Below are positions 1 through 10,804 of a stretch of 64,000 nt of DNA, in pieces (within the stretch, counting starts at the first letter, position 1; each line of letters opens with the position of its first letter). The DNA is from Rachycentron canadum (lineage: Eukaryota; Chordata; Actinopteri; Carangiformes; Rachycentridae): NCBI GenBank assembly GCA_038496675.1, contig CM076654.1, positions 13,353,177 through 13,417,176 of the forward strand, read 5' to 3'. The notes under the pieces were generated by a model, which searched no databases, was not told the origin of the DNA, and saw only the letters and a program-made list of their open reading frames with translations. A program made the position numbers and the translations under genes.

Positions 1-260
1 CTAAATACACAAAGCTATGCTCTAGTAAGGGACATTATATAATGCTGAACACCAGTCCAGATGAACTTCACAACTGACTTGCAGCCAAAAATATGCATAC
101 ACAAACACAAATACAAAATCACATACACACAAACATACACATCAAATACTGTGGGCTGTTCAATAGCCTAACCTTTTCAAAATACAAATATATAGGCATT
201 CCTCTCCTGCTTACCGGAAGTGGCAAACTAAAAAGCACTCACATTCTCACTCTCTCTCTC

Positions 261-317
<57 letters not shown>

Positions 318-1024
318 GTCTATATTTAGTGATCTGACTTTGAAATGGAGGCCAGGGGAATATATAGCCTGTCTCAGTCTCTGTAGACCCTGTCTGCAAA
401 AGGCTGTGGCAGAGAGGCTTTGGGATGATGCCAGGGTGAAACGTGAAGAAAACTGTCCTCCCAGGCTTTTCCCACAGCCTTTGACCAACAACACCTCATA
501 GAACCATACAAGAATAAGTCCCCTTGGAAAGGAGAGTGTTCTGTTGTCAGGAGGAGGATGAATGGGAGCTCAGTTCTCACGGTACCATTAGCATACTCCA
601 GTTTGTTTTCCAAATTGACTGAGCAGACAGCGCTGCCCTCTCCTGGCTCACACAGGAATCTGAATTACATCAAAGAAGAAGGCCGTAAGCTGAAACACCA
701 GCTGTGCTGAATATCAAATGCCAGGTGAAGCTGGAAACCAGTGGCTGGAGAGTTGCACATGTTGAGTCAGTGCTGAACACACCTTTTAGCATGCAGGGAT
801 CTTAACAACTAAACCAACAATTCAGTTCAGAAGGTAAACACCCTCTTGTACTGTATGTTTGCCCAGGCTGCATGAGCCCAGCCTTTATTTATCAAGGTTA
901 AATTAACCTCTTACATCGGTGCCACATGGGTGCATTATGCTCTTTTAGCATGAACTTCCATAAAAACCATGTCATGCATCACAAATTTTCAATATAAGTA
1001 GTTGTTTGCTTCAGCTGCACTTAC
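1..1024 (-). other. osbp2 intron 2 (partial)
   Basis: No coding segment seen. It holds a (TC)n(TA)n microsatellite at 251-317 and otherwise unremarkable sequence; short ORFs here are microsatellite translations. Confidence 0.7.
251..317. repeat. (TC)n(TA)n compound microsatellite
   Basis: About 40 bp of TC repeats followed directly by about 27 bp of TA repeats. Confidence 0.95.
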
Positions 1025-1233
1025 CAGACTGATCGTTCATCATGCGTATAGCTTTAGCTTTGGCCAACTCCAGTGCTGTGACCCATCTCTGCCGCTCCAC
1101 TTCTGTGCTAGCCTTTAGGTGGTAAGTGCGGCCGCCACTGCTCAGGACGATATTGCAGGCGTCCTCTGTATCGATGTGTGCTGTGGCCAAGTTGATTGTT
1201 CCACGACATGTATGGGCCATCTCCGCCTGCGTC
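1025..1233 (-). CDS. osbp2: osbp2 coding exon 2
   Basis: 209 nt, entered in phase 2 and left in phase 1. It encodes the central and C-terminal PH domain, including the closing helix (STEVERQRWVTALELAKAKA). Acceptor and donor are both canonical. The following exon is outside the window. Confidence 0.93.
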
Positions 1234-4200
1234 CTGCATTAAAATACCAGGGAGAAAGAGGGACAGAGAAAGACAGAGAGAGAGTGAGGACTTGGTCTTG
1301 GACACAAGTTAATCATCATTGCTCACAGTATCTGTCCATTCATAAACATAACATTGCAAATTACAAGTATAATTCAGCAAGGCTGTAGGTAGGATTGTGC
1401 AATTGATATTTCTATAAGCACAAGCGGGGAGGTGAGGAGGGACACAGGACTGCCACAGTGATCATGTCAAGAGTCACCTTGAAAGCCAAGCAGTGGAAGT
1501 ACCTGTTCATTTCACTGAAGCATATTTATTCACAAAAACTAAACCTGCGTTAGCTAATGTCAAACAAATGGGATGGTTTAAACTTCTAATTCGCTCAGCG
1601 TGACCTGCCTGCCCTGTTGTGGGGTGTGCAGAATTGTGGGTATTCTGTGTAGCCTCCACTAAGACCAACTGTTGCACATTCAGTGGGCCACAGTAGTCTA
1701 GATAACAAGGCCATTGTCTGTCTCCAAGCCTGTGTAGTGAACAAAACCAAACAATGAATAACAGCACGAACAAAGAGAGAACAGAGTGTGAGAGGTGTTG
1801 AAAAATGAGAGAGATAGCAGGGGAGAGGGAGCCAAAGCAGCAGGGTAGGAGATTAGAACAAAGAGGAAGGGCAACAGAGTCTGTGTCTGTGCATATATGC
1901 ACTGTGCAAGTCTTAGACAAAAGTATATACTGTATACATATCATTTTATAATGAATATTCCAGTAAATTTCTGTTGCACATCTTCCAAAACAGACAAATA
2001 CAGTGGAATTTATTGTTGCATCTCTACAGAAATGTGCTTATCTGAAAAGAGATAATTCAAGAGAAATTATTACATTTATAAAATCAAATTTGTTGGTCTG
2101 ACATTCTTTCGGTGAAACTAAGCCGCAGGGAAGGGATGGACCATCATGTCCCTCAGAGAGCTGAGTGTATGCAGATTTTCAGTCCAGCCACAGACATCTG
2201 ATTTTGCTGATGAACACGTTCAACCTAAGAGCAGCAACTAATCAGCAAAATCACATGCTGTGCTAGTTGCTTCAGATAAAACAAATCCTCCGCCCTCCAT
2301 GTCACAATTGCCTGTACATACCCTTGGAAACAGCCCACATTAAAGCATGCAGCCATGCAATCATGTTTATTTGTCTGTGGGTCCTAACATCCATTCACCC
2401 ATCCTCAGTGAGCCCTCACTGTCACAAGCAGCTGCCTCTCAGCAGCACTGAGCCCTACACCAGCTACAGTCTCAGTTGACACTGACAATGTTGCTGCCTC
2501 CCTGTTAAGTCAGAGGTTGAAGTGTATTTATAAGTTCTGCCAGGCAGCGACTTCCCTCATTCTGCCTCTACGGGCTGAAGTCAAGTCTTGTTATGATGCC
2601 AAGCCAGAACAAGACTATAGTGTACCGCTCTTCTGCTGGCACTCAGTGCACTCTGGTGCACATCAGTTGTGCAGACAAGACCGCACTGGGGCCATGCGAA
2701 GCCATGAGGAGAGCAGGCAGAGATCCTGACGAGCCCAGTTTCCAGCCTCGCCCAGCAGAGCTCAGCTGCAGAGTCCCGGCTGAAAGTGGGGCAACAAACT
2801 GAATGTGCTGCTGATGAGTAAGATGAGATCCATGCAGATCGCTTCTGCCCTGTGGGGAGGCAAGGCCATGCAAAGGCCATGAAATTATACAGTCAAGGAA
2901 ACTACAAAAGCTGGCAAAGAGAGATAAAGACTACAGGGGCATTAAGGCTAAAGAGGGAGGGGTGAAGGTGAGTGGGGGCAGCTAAGGGCATGAGAGAGGG
3001 TCCTGCATGTTGCGCTGAGCCAGGAGATAATTTCAGTGCTTTACCTGTCAGTCCCCTGTGCACACATCCTCATAAAACACAAATCCACCGATCTGGAGCA
3101 TGGAATGACAGAACAACAACCAGTGAACAACACATATCAGACGGCCATAAGCATGAGGAGACATAGACAGGCAGGGGAAATAAGTCACAGTACCCAGAGC
3201 ATGAGAACGTAGATAGGATTTGTTGTGGCTCAGGGTTGAAATATCACAAGACATGGAGGGAGAGAGCCAGAGAAACGCTGGGTGACGTGCCGTGCTGAAG
3301 ACAGAAAAGAAACATAAGACAAGAAAACCTAAGCAATGATACTGCAATATGACAGCATGACATGAGACTGAGGCAAGGAAATGGTGAGAATGTGGCCAGA
3401 CTCCCTGCTCTCTTAAACATCACTCTGTTGCTCTCGCCTTCACATAGACCACCCCGACAGCCACGCAAACAGACACACTCTTTCTCTCTCACACACATAC
3501 ACACACACTGTAGACTGGTGCTAAGATGAACGAAGAGCCCATTAACAAGATTAGATCACAGCATCCGCATCTCTAGCTCCAGTCACCCTGCTGATATGCC
3601 AAGCTAGAAAACAAGGTTCAGGCCAGGCTTTACCCTGCAGCTGGGCCCAAGGTTGGCTCGCTCACTACTCTCCAGCCCCACGTCCCTTCACCCAGGAGCT
3701 GAGCATGCCAGCAGTAACACCATAACCTGACTCTGCTGAACCCCCACTGAGCACTCAAACTGATACTATCTAGTTTCTCTCCTGCAGAGAAGGAAACATG
3801 CAAAGACAAAGCCAGATTCACTGATATGGCAGCTCAAGTAGCACTCAAATCTTTAATGCCCTGTAATCTTCCCTAAAGCACCAAGGCAGATTTACTTTAA
3901 GAGGTGAGCAAGTAGTGCTGAGAGTATTAAAACTGGGAGGAAAAGTCAATAAAGAAATTAAAAATTAAAAAAGAAGTTCAGTGAGAGACAGAGGACAAAG
4001 CTCTTGTCACATGTCCTAGCAGAGATGACACAATGAAGTTCTTAGGGTGATTTAGGCAAAAGGCTGATGAGGAGTAAAAGACAGTTAGCCTTGCAGTGCC
4101 AGAAGTAATCAATAACAAGTGCAATGGTGAATCCCTATAAAACTCATTACAATTTAACAGGCGGAAGTGCTGAGTGTGTCCGTTGTCCAAAGAGTCAAAG

Positions 4201-7200
4201 CATTGATTATAGTCCTCCGCTGCCCTTTGGCTTCTCAGCTGCAAGTGCAGAGAACTAGGCCTTTGCTTTGACAGCAGAAGGCCTTGGGAATGAAAGTAAT
4301 CCCTCACATTGTTAGCTAGATCTCTCATTGGCAGTCAGTCACTATTTATTTATCAGAAATATAAATTGGCCTTTTAAAAAGGGCAAACAAATATTGAACA
4401 CTGCAAATCAAACAACTGATAAATGCATGCTGGGATACATCTCATGTGGTATAAGCTGCCGGAGCTTTAAAGTGGGTCTCTATTATAGAGATGAATCTCT
4501 CTCCAGTAAATCAATTTATACACTGAAGTTTCTTATAATTTTTCAAGTCACTTAGGCACATTTGTGTGTGTATATATATTGGTTGGTTGTATAACAAGAA
4601 AAAGGTGCTACATATAGTGTACATAGATGCAACACAATTATCACTTAACATACAATGAAGACACAATAATTAATGTCGTCATATTTGTCTGACTGTTTCC
4701 CTTTTACTTCACTCACAATAGAAGTGCAGACAGTTGGCCACATAGGTCCACATAAATGCACACAGAGCCTGAAGCCAGACACACACAATGTGGCTCGCCA
4801 GTAAGACATCAGTGGAGGGGATATGTTATGCGCTTCACTGCATCTGTGCTCAGATGTCGACAGGCTACCTTTACCTCAGGGAGAGCAGTCACCTTATAAC
4901 ATAATGGACTATTAATAGAGGGTCGAGGCAACAAGCATCTTTCCTTTCACCAGGCAGGAGTAGGGTTTTGGCTACCATACTTCTGTGTCACATAACACTT
5001 CACCGACAACAAAAAAGAATCAGGCAGCTTAAGAAAGTGTGGCACTGAGGTGTTGGGTAAGACTGTGGCATGGGATAAAAAGGGCTCCAAATGTGGTATT
5101 GGGGACATTTTTCTGTGAGCACAACCAGTAAATAATGCTTTCTATCCAATCTGAAAATTTCTGTTTCATTTATGAGTCTTGGAGCTGCAGGGAAGCACGG
5201 TCACTCAAAATGTTGCCCTGCAGTCAGAGGATCAAGACTCAAACCTTCATACTGCCAAAAAGTCATCCAACAGAAGACTCTTTAAACAAGGCAGTGAATC
5301 CATTCAAGCTTCATAGCTGATTTTGCAATCTAATCTCCCAGTGAAAGATGGCATTTGAAAAGACAATTACCCTGGAGGGATCAGCTTAGTGTCACATTAA
5401 TCATTTTTATTACTGCAAGCAATTAGAATTTGCAATAACACATTAAGCCAGAAGGTAGAGGCTTTTTTTTAAAAATCATTTCTGATTTGTGAAGGTGTCT
5501 AAACTTCAGTCTCAGCTCTGACTAACAGTATTGTTAGCAGAGGAAGCTGTGTGCACCTTCATTCTGATGTGAACCATTTAATTAGGAAAACTAGGTCAGA
5601 CCTGGTGAACAACTGTTGCAAAAAATACTTAATTTCTCCTTTGCTGTGGACCACAGGAATTGCAGAATCTTCATTGTGAAAATGCTTCATGCCCATTCTG
5701 TAGTGTGACAGGTCAATGTTACTAGATTTTCTTGGCTGGAGACACTTTGTAGCTTAACATAAGAGGGGTCAATATTAAATGTGCACCAAGGGCAGTGTAA
5801 CCTAGAAGACAACAGACCAAAGTATTTCAGTGTTGACAAAAGAAGTCAAGCGGTAGTGAGCAAGCTGGTTAAACATGAGAGAGCCATGCAATGAAGGCAA
5901 TGAAGAGCTCTTACATGACAAAATAATCGCAACTTAGAGGTCCACTTATTGCTTTTTCAGAGCTTTCAACCACATCTCACTCCCTTCTTGAATGAATCAA
6001 ATGAAATAATGGTGAAAGCTCTTTATGGAGAAATGTGAACCTCGGAGTTGAACCTATCTTGCCACATATACAGTGACCCAAGGTCAAGATTGAACTTCCT
6101 CAGACTGACATATATTTAGCTGCTTGTAAGGATGTTTTAACATTAGACTGACAAAAAGTGGAGGGAATTTGAGTTTTAGACATTCAAAGAACACTTTCAT
6201 AAATGAATACTTGTTGAACTTAAAATTTCAAGTTGTTCTTGTGACCTTGTACAATCTAATCAGGTTTCCATTAACCTTTAACCAACATCGAGGACTTTAA
6301 TGTTGAAGCAAACTGAGTGTGTTAAGGACTAAATATTGGTCATTGGGAACTGCACATGCTTTATGATGCATTGACTGTTTCCATGTTGCGCATGTGGAAA
6401 CATGACTCCCTTGCATGGGGCACCTGAGCCACAGGTGTTAGGCTGTTGAAGGGCCAACCTCATCTCACGGCTTGCACCTGTGCGATCAGACTGAAGACGA
6501 GTTGATAAAGACAGAGACCGTCTCTGGAAACATGAACACGTTACAGCCGTGAGCAGCCCACTACCGTTATCTAACGCAAAGAATGAATGACTGAATTATT
6601 AGAGTACATATGAAGAAACTGTGTGATTAAAAGCTTAAAAGAGACGATGATTAGCTTGTTGAATTTTACCCCCGACTCGTTAAATGAGCCCCGAGTGTCG
6701 TCGTGTTTGTCACCGAGCGGCTGGACCGTCAACGGTCAGCCGTCCGCCGACTAGCGGGCTAGCTTAGATTGCTAGCTAACGGCGGTACTTGCTGTCTCCA
6801 CATTTCTGTCACTTTACTGAGTCAGAAACCAGGATGATGCCGCCGCCGCCTGTGTCGGTACCTTTCCACAACCCACGGTCAGTCAGAGTCAAAACAAGAC
6901 GCTCGGTCCCTGTCAGCTGGAAGTAAACAGCTTTAGCCCGCCGCTGTTAGCCAGCTGAGGATCCAGCTGTAACGATGCACCGACACAGAAACATGACTCG
7001 GCTGCGTGCGTTGATTTTTTTGTGTGTGTGTGAAATGTTTTCGCCACTTTGCGTTGGCGAAATTTACCTGTAATATGACAGCAGGCCATTGCTGAGGACA
7101 AACCATCGCCGCTGGTACCCTTTCAAGTAGTTGGTCCATTTAAAAAGCCAGCCTTTGTACGTATCCGACCCTGGTGCCGGGGCCGCGGCAGAGGCGGATG

Positions 7201-7225
7201 CCGAGCCCTTCCCTTGCTCGCTCAT
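1025..7225 (-). CDS. osbp2: Oxysterol-binding protein 2-like (ORP4 family), 5' part: exons 1-2, PH domain
   Basis: Seen: two exons, 7225-7068 (ATG at 7225-7223; donor AG|GTAAAT) and 1233-1025 (acceptor AATGCAG|G; donor TCTG|GTAAGT), joined in phase 2. They give about 122 residues: a short Ala/Ser-rich leader of about 23 residues, then a PH domain starting KGWLFKWTNYLKGYQRRW and ending near VTALELAKAKAIRMM. An in-frame stop lies just upstream of the ATG, fixing this start. Known: OSBP/ORP4 proteins exchange sterol for PI4P at ER-Golgi contacts; the PH domain reads PI4P/ARF at the Golgi, while the FFAT motif and sterol-binding ORD follow in later exons, here beyond position 1. Inference: the segment MAHTCRGTINLATAHIDTED resembles OSBP2 more than OSBP (AHIDTED versus ANITVED). 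The leader is far shorter than the human ORP4L N-terminus. The paralogue assignment is less certain than the family. Confidence 0.9.
1234..7067 (-). other. osbp2 intron 1
   Basis: 5.8 kb with no exon I can support. ORFs such as 1507-1944, 3048-3347 and 3978-4328 show no family resemblance and no splice logic. An AT-rich stretch with several ATTA cores lies at about 5331-5470, and a 25-bp inverted repeat at 6377-6401. The high-coordinate end (about 6650-7067) is CpG-rich and continues the promoter region of the gene. Confidence 0.65.
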
Positions 7226-7330
7226 GCTCCGCTCCGCCGCACGGTGCAGGATAAACCGGAGACAGCGGGGACAGAGGGACTACCCCTCCGGGACTACCGG
7301 GACGAGGAGGTCGGCGCTTACAAACGAGCA
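6650..7330 (-). promoter_or_regulatory. CpG-rich promoter region of osbp2
   Basis: CpG dinucleotides are dense here compared with the flanks (for example around 6715-6760, 7165-7260 and 7300-7330), and the segment brackets the first coding exon. No convincing TATA box is seen, consistent with a CpG-island promoter. The exact start site cannot be placed from sequence. Confidence 0.6.
7068..7225 (-). CDS. osbp2: osbp2 coding exon 1
   Basis: 158 coding nt, ending in phase 2. It carries the start codon, the Ala/Ser leader and the first PH-domain strands (TYKGWLFKWTNYLKGYQRRW, then FVLSNGLLSYY). It lies in a CpG-rich segment. The 5' UTR extends to higher coordinates and probably includes a (CA)n tract near 7343-7372. 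Confidence 0.92.
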
Positions 7331-7340
7331 CGACGGAGTG

Positions 7341-7380
7341 TTTGTGTGTGTGTGTGTGCGTGTGTGTGTGTGTATGTATA
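7341..7380. repeat. (TG)n microsatellite upstream of the osbp2 start codon
   Basis: About 30 bp of TG repeats (CA on the transcribed strand), interrupted once by CG, about 120 bp upstream of the ATG, so probably in the 5' UTR or core promoter. Confidence 0.9.
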
Positions 7381-9581
7381 GGGGGGCGGGGGGTCTGGTC
7401 TGGGGCGAGAGAAACCAACGTGAACCCCTTTCACATGACGCCGGAGGAAGGACGAGAAGTGATGCCAAGACAGTTTGCTGATGCAGACTGCAGAGGATCC
7501 AGAGCACAGAGCTGCACTGGATAGAAAGGAAATCCCTTACATGGCTCCACGTTGTCTGAGCAGCCTGTCTCCAAACCGACGGTGATTTCCACGACGACAG
7601 AGACAAACACTTTATGGCTGTAAGTGCAGGAGGAAGCGTCTCCAAACCCGGACTTTAGTAGAGTATATGTTTGAATGGGAATATCCGCTCTATCGGCGCA
7701 GGTCTATGGCTCAGACGCGGACCACGTGATGTTGTTATCTAAACATTCCTAAACATTTGACATGCGGTTTGGCTCCTGACACCAGATCTGATACCAGTCT
7801 GTGCAGTGCAGACCAATAAATGTTATGTGCAGCAAACACACACACATAAATAAACTCACTGATAAGGGTGCATGGGGGAGATGAGATAAGCTTCCTTCTC
7901 ACTTGTGAAAAATGTCCATCCTATTAAGGGTAAGAAAACCTGAGTTCGTTACAGTATGAGGTCACATTGGGGGTCAGGTGATGAGTGATTCATGTCTGGA
8001 TTGCCCACAGATCTGGATCACCAAGCAGGGGCCCATATTGCAACATGGCCACTGCCTGTTGCTTTATTTTTTGAAAGGATTCCTTAAGATTAATGCAGAA
8101 AACTATCTCTGTAAGAACTTCATTACTTTAGTTTATATTGTGCTCACATGGTGCACATTACTCAAATAAAATCACTACAAACTGATGGATACTTGTGTAT
8201 TTAATTGTGAATTTGGAAGATGACCCTGGGCTGTAGATAAAAGGATAAGGAGATCAATGGCCCAACAACAAACTCTTGCCCTTGGGGTCCATAACAGTTT
8301 AATGTATATGTTACTCACAAGAAAATTGGGGGGAGATGACCTGAAGAATCATCTTTTGACTCACCATCAGCCAAGAATCCATCAGACACAAGTATATAAA
8401 TAGCTAGATGATTGTCACTATCACAGTGCCACCATAAATTAAAGTAGGTCAGTATTTTCATTGGGGAGATCACCAGATGATCATCTGGTTCTGTTGCATA
8501 CAAAGCAGTACGCATTTTCAGCAAAACTCCAGCAACTACAGGAGGTTGATATGAGATGCCTGTTTCAATATCTGCCACTGATTTGACTCCTGATAACATC
8601 ATTTTACCACAAGATGGCAATGTTGTCAAAATGATCTTTATGTGGTGTAATTGTTACACAGAATTGAAAAGTGACCAGCAAAAGTTTACTGTCCTCAAAT
8701 GCATTTAATAATAAAACAAAATTACCCACAGTACTAACACAGTAAAAATAAATACAGGTAATGTTTCTGATAAAAAACTGTAGCCCTTTTATATTTGGAA
8801 ACACGCACACAAACAAACTGATGAGAACTCATGCTACACACAGTTGCTTTCTAATGTATCTCTGCTACATATTTCATTTTTTTTTACTAGAAAAACAAAA
8901 AACTAACACACCCATCTGCCCTGATTGAAGGGTTCAACACTACATCTCAGAGAGAATCATGAGCTTGTGCTCTCACATGCCAATGAAAAACGATCACATT
9001 CACTCCACTCAGCTGCTCATTACAGTGTCAGAAAACCATGTATTACAAAAAATAAACACAATATCACATTTTCACATCAGTGCAATTAAACCCTGACCCG
9101 TTGGCTCTACCAACAAAAGCATGCAAGTCAATTAATCTAAAAATCACTCTTATGTACAATAGGTCTGCTTACTTTCAGTGCAGCCATATTCACAAAGTAC
9201 TTAGGCCTAATCAAATGAAAAAGCAACTGTTAATCTCACAATATTACCAATTAGATACTATTCAGATATTCATATGAAAGCTTTATTGAGGTTCCCTGTG
9301 TGTCTGTTATGTACTCATGGGGTGTTTGGTGGAAGTCATTGAGCTCTGCCTCCTTATTTCTGCAGGGTATTTGAGCAGGAGTGGATTACATCTACTGTGT
9401 CTGAGGCCTTTTTACTATGACATGGTGGTACACATAGTCAGTCAGGACGTCCCTGTGGGATTTTATTGCTCCTTTCTAATCCAAAGCTTCAACATCTGTC
9501 TCTTATCTTGCTGTGCCTGTCCTTTGCTTGCCTGAATGTCAGCTATCAAACCTGCCTTTCTCTGCCACCATCTCCTTCACC

Positions 9582-9584
<3 letters not shown>

Positions 9585-9642
<58 letters not shown>
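9585..9642. repeat. (TC)n(AC)n compound microsatellite
   Basis: About 29 bp of TC repeats followed by about 29 bp of AC repeats. Confidence 0.95.
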
Positions 9643-9644
<2 letters not shown>

Positions 9645-10012
9645 GCATACTTCCACATTGTGTTTACAGGTTCTCGTTTCAGGCTCTGCAGCCTCCTGCA
9701 GGTCCCCAGTTCCCTGGATTTAATGTATTCATCAGAAACAGACAGTGAGTGAGGGGAGGGAGCAGATTAAAGTCCTACAGTACATCATGATAAGGGACTG
9801 CAGTATTTTCTGCAGTAAGACAACCTTAAAACACCCTTCATCTGAACAAACAGCTTTTACCGAAGGCCAAGTTTGTAATGGGGACAGGGAAAGAAAAAAA
9901 AAACAAACGTAGGCTACTTCTCACAATCTAAGATTAAACACCATCACCATCTAATCGTATCTGTACACACCAGATATCCTCCCCAGAAGTTCTTTTTTTT
10001 TTTTTTTTGCTC

Positions 10013-10018
10013 TTTATT
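10013..10018 (-). terminator. Candidate rasl10a poly(A) signal (AATAAA)
   Basis: AATAAA on the minus strand about 515 nt downstream of the rasl10a stop codon. Position fits a 3' UTR end, but nothing here proves use, and a T-tract next to it makes a chance match possible. Confidence 0.35.
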
Positions 10019-10533
10019 TAATCTTTTTGACCACTGCTCTCAAATAAATCCAAACATGTCAGGTACGAGCATCTGCTGTTGACCTGTGAATGTGACTAAT
10101 TCTAAGGAAGACTGGATGATATTGCTGCCTCTTCATTTTGAGTCTCACTATCACAGCCTCCATGATTTCCGACCCATATTCAGCCTCTACACAATCCCCA
10201 ATAAGACTGCTGCATCCTCAAATGCCTAACTGTGTAGGTGACATGAGAAATATAACTGTGCTATGTTAATCATACTGGTTTTCACCTGCTTACTCTCAAA
10301 CCTCCTTCCTTGCATCTACACATTTAGCAGATTTTGACGAGGAAGTGTTTGGATGAGAATGTGTGAAATTTCAGTCTTTTACAGCGCAAGAGTCTAATAA
10401 ACCTCATTATGAAAAATCAGCTCAGTAAAGCAGGAGGCCACGGGGTATTTTTTCCAGCCATTTAGATAACAAGTCCTTTACTCCACTTCCGCTCCGCTCC
10501 TGAGGTGAGAGGGGGTGGAGGTGGCTCTCAGGG

Positions 10534-10804
10534 TCACATGATGGTGCAGCGATTCCTCTGTAGCGCCCCCTGCAGGCGGATGGAGGTGTGGTTCTGGCGC
10601 ATGCCCCGCGCCACAGCAATGCCCAGCAGCTCCTTGAAGAGCAGGACCACATGCCAGTTAAACTTGGCAGAGCACTCCACATAACCACACTTCCAGGTCT
10701 TCTTCACCAGGACCGACACTGCCCTGCGGGGCATGAAGCGCTGCCGCTGCAAATCTCTCTTGTTGCCCACCACCAGGATTGGCACCTCACTGCTGCTGCC
10801 TTCC
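10534..10804 (-). CDS. rasl10a: rasl10a coding exon 3 (terminal)
   Basis: 271 nt including the stop codon, acceptor CTCCTGCAG|GGAAGG. It encodes the NKRD and SAK motifs and the CaaX tail. Confidence 0.95.

Larger units (their letters stand above)
7381..10533. other. osbp2 / rasl10a intergenic region and rasl10a 3' UTR
   Basis: No coding gene seen. The part next to 10533 must hold the rasl10a 3' UTR. A candidate poly(A) signal on the minus strand (AATAAA, read as TTTATT at 10013-10018) lies about 515 bp past the stop. A (TC)n(AC)n microsatellite lies at 9585-9642. The ORF at 8315-8629 has no recognisable homology. Confidence 0.6.

Noticed and set aside
1507..1944. 145-codon minus-strand ORF in osbp2 intron 1
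   Set aside because: No recognisable domain, no splice context, and composition like the surrounding intron.
8315..8629. 104-codon minus-strand ORF in the intergenic region
   Set aside because: No family resemblance and no flanking exon signals; length is within chance expectation.
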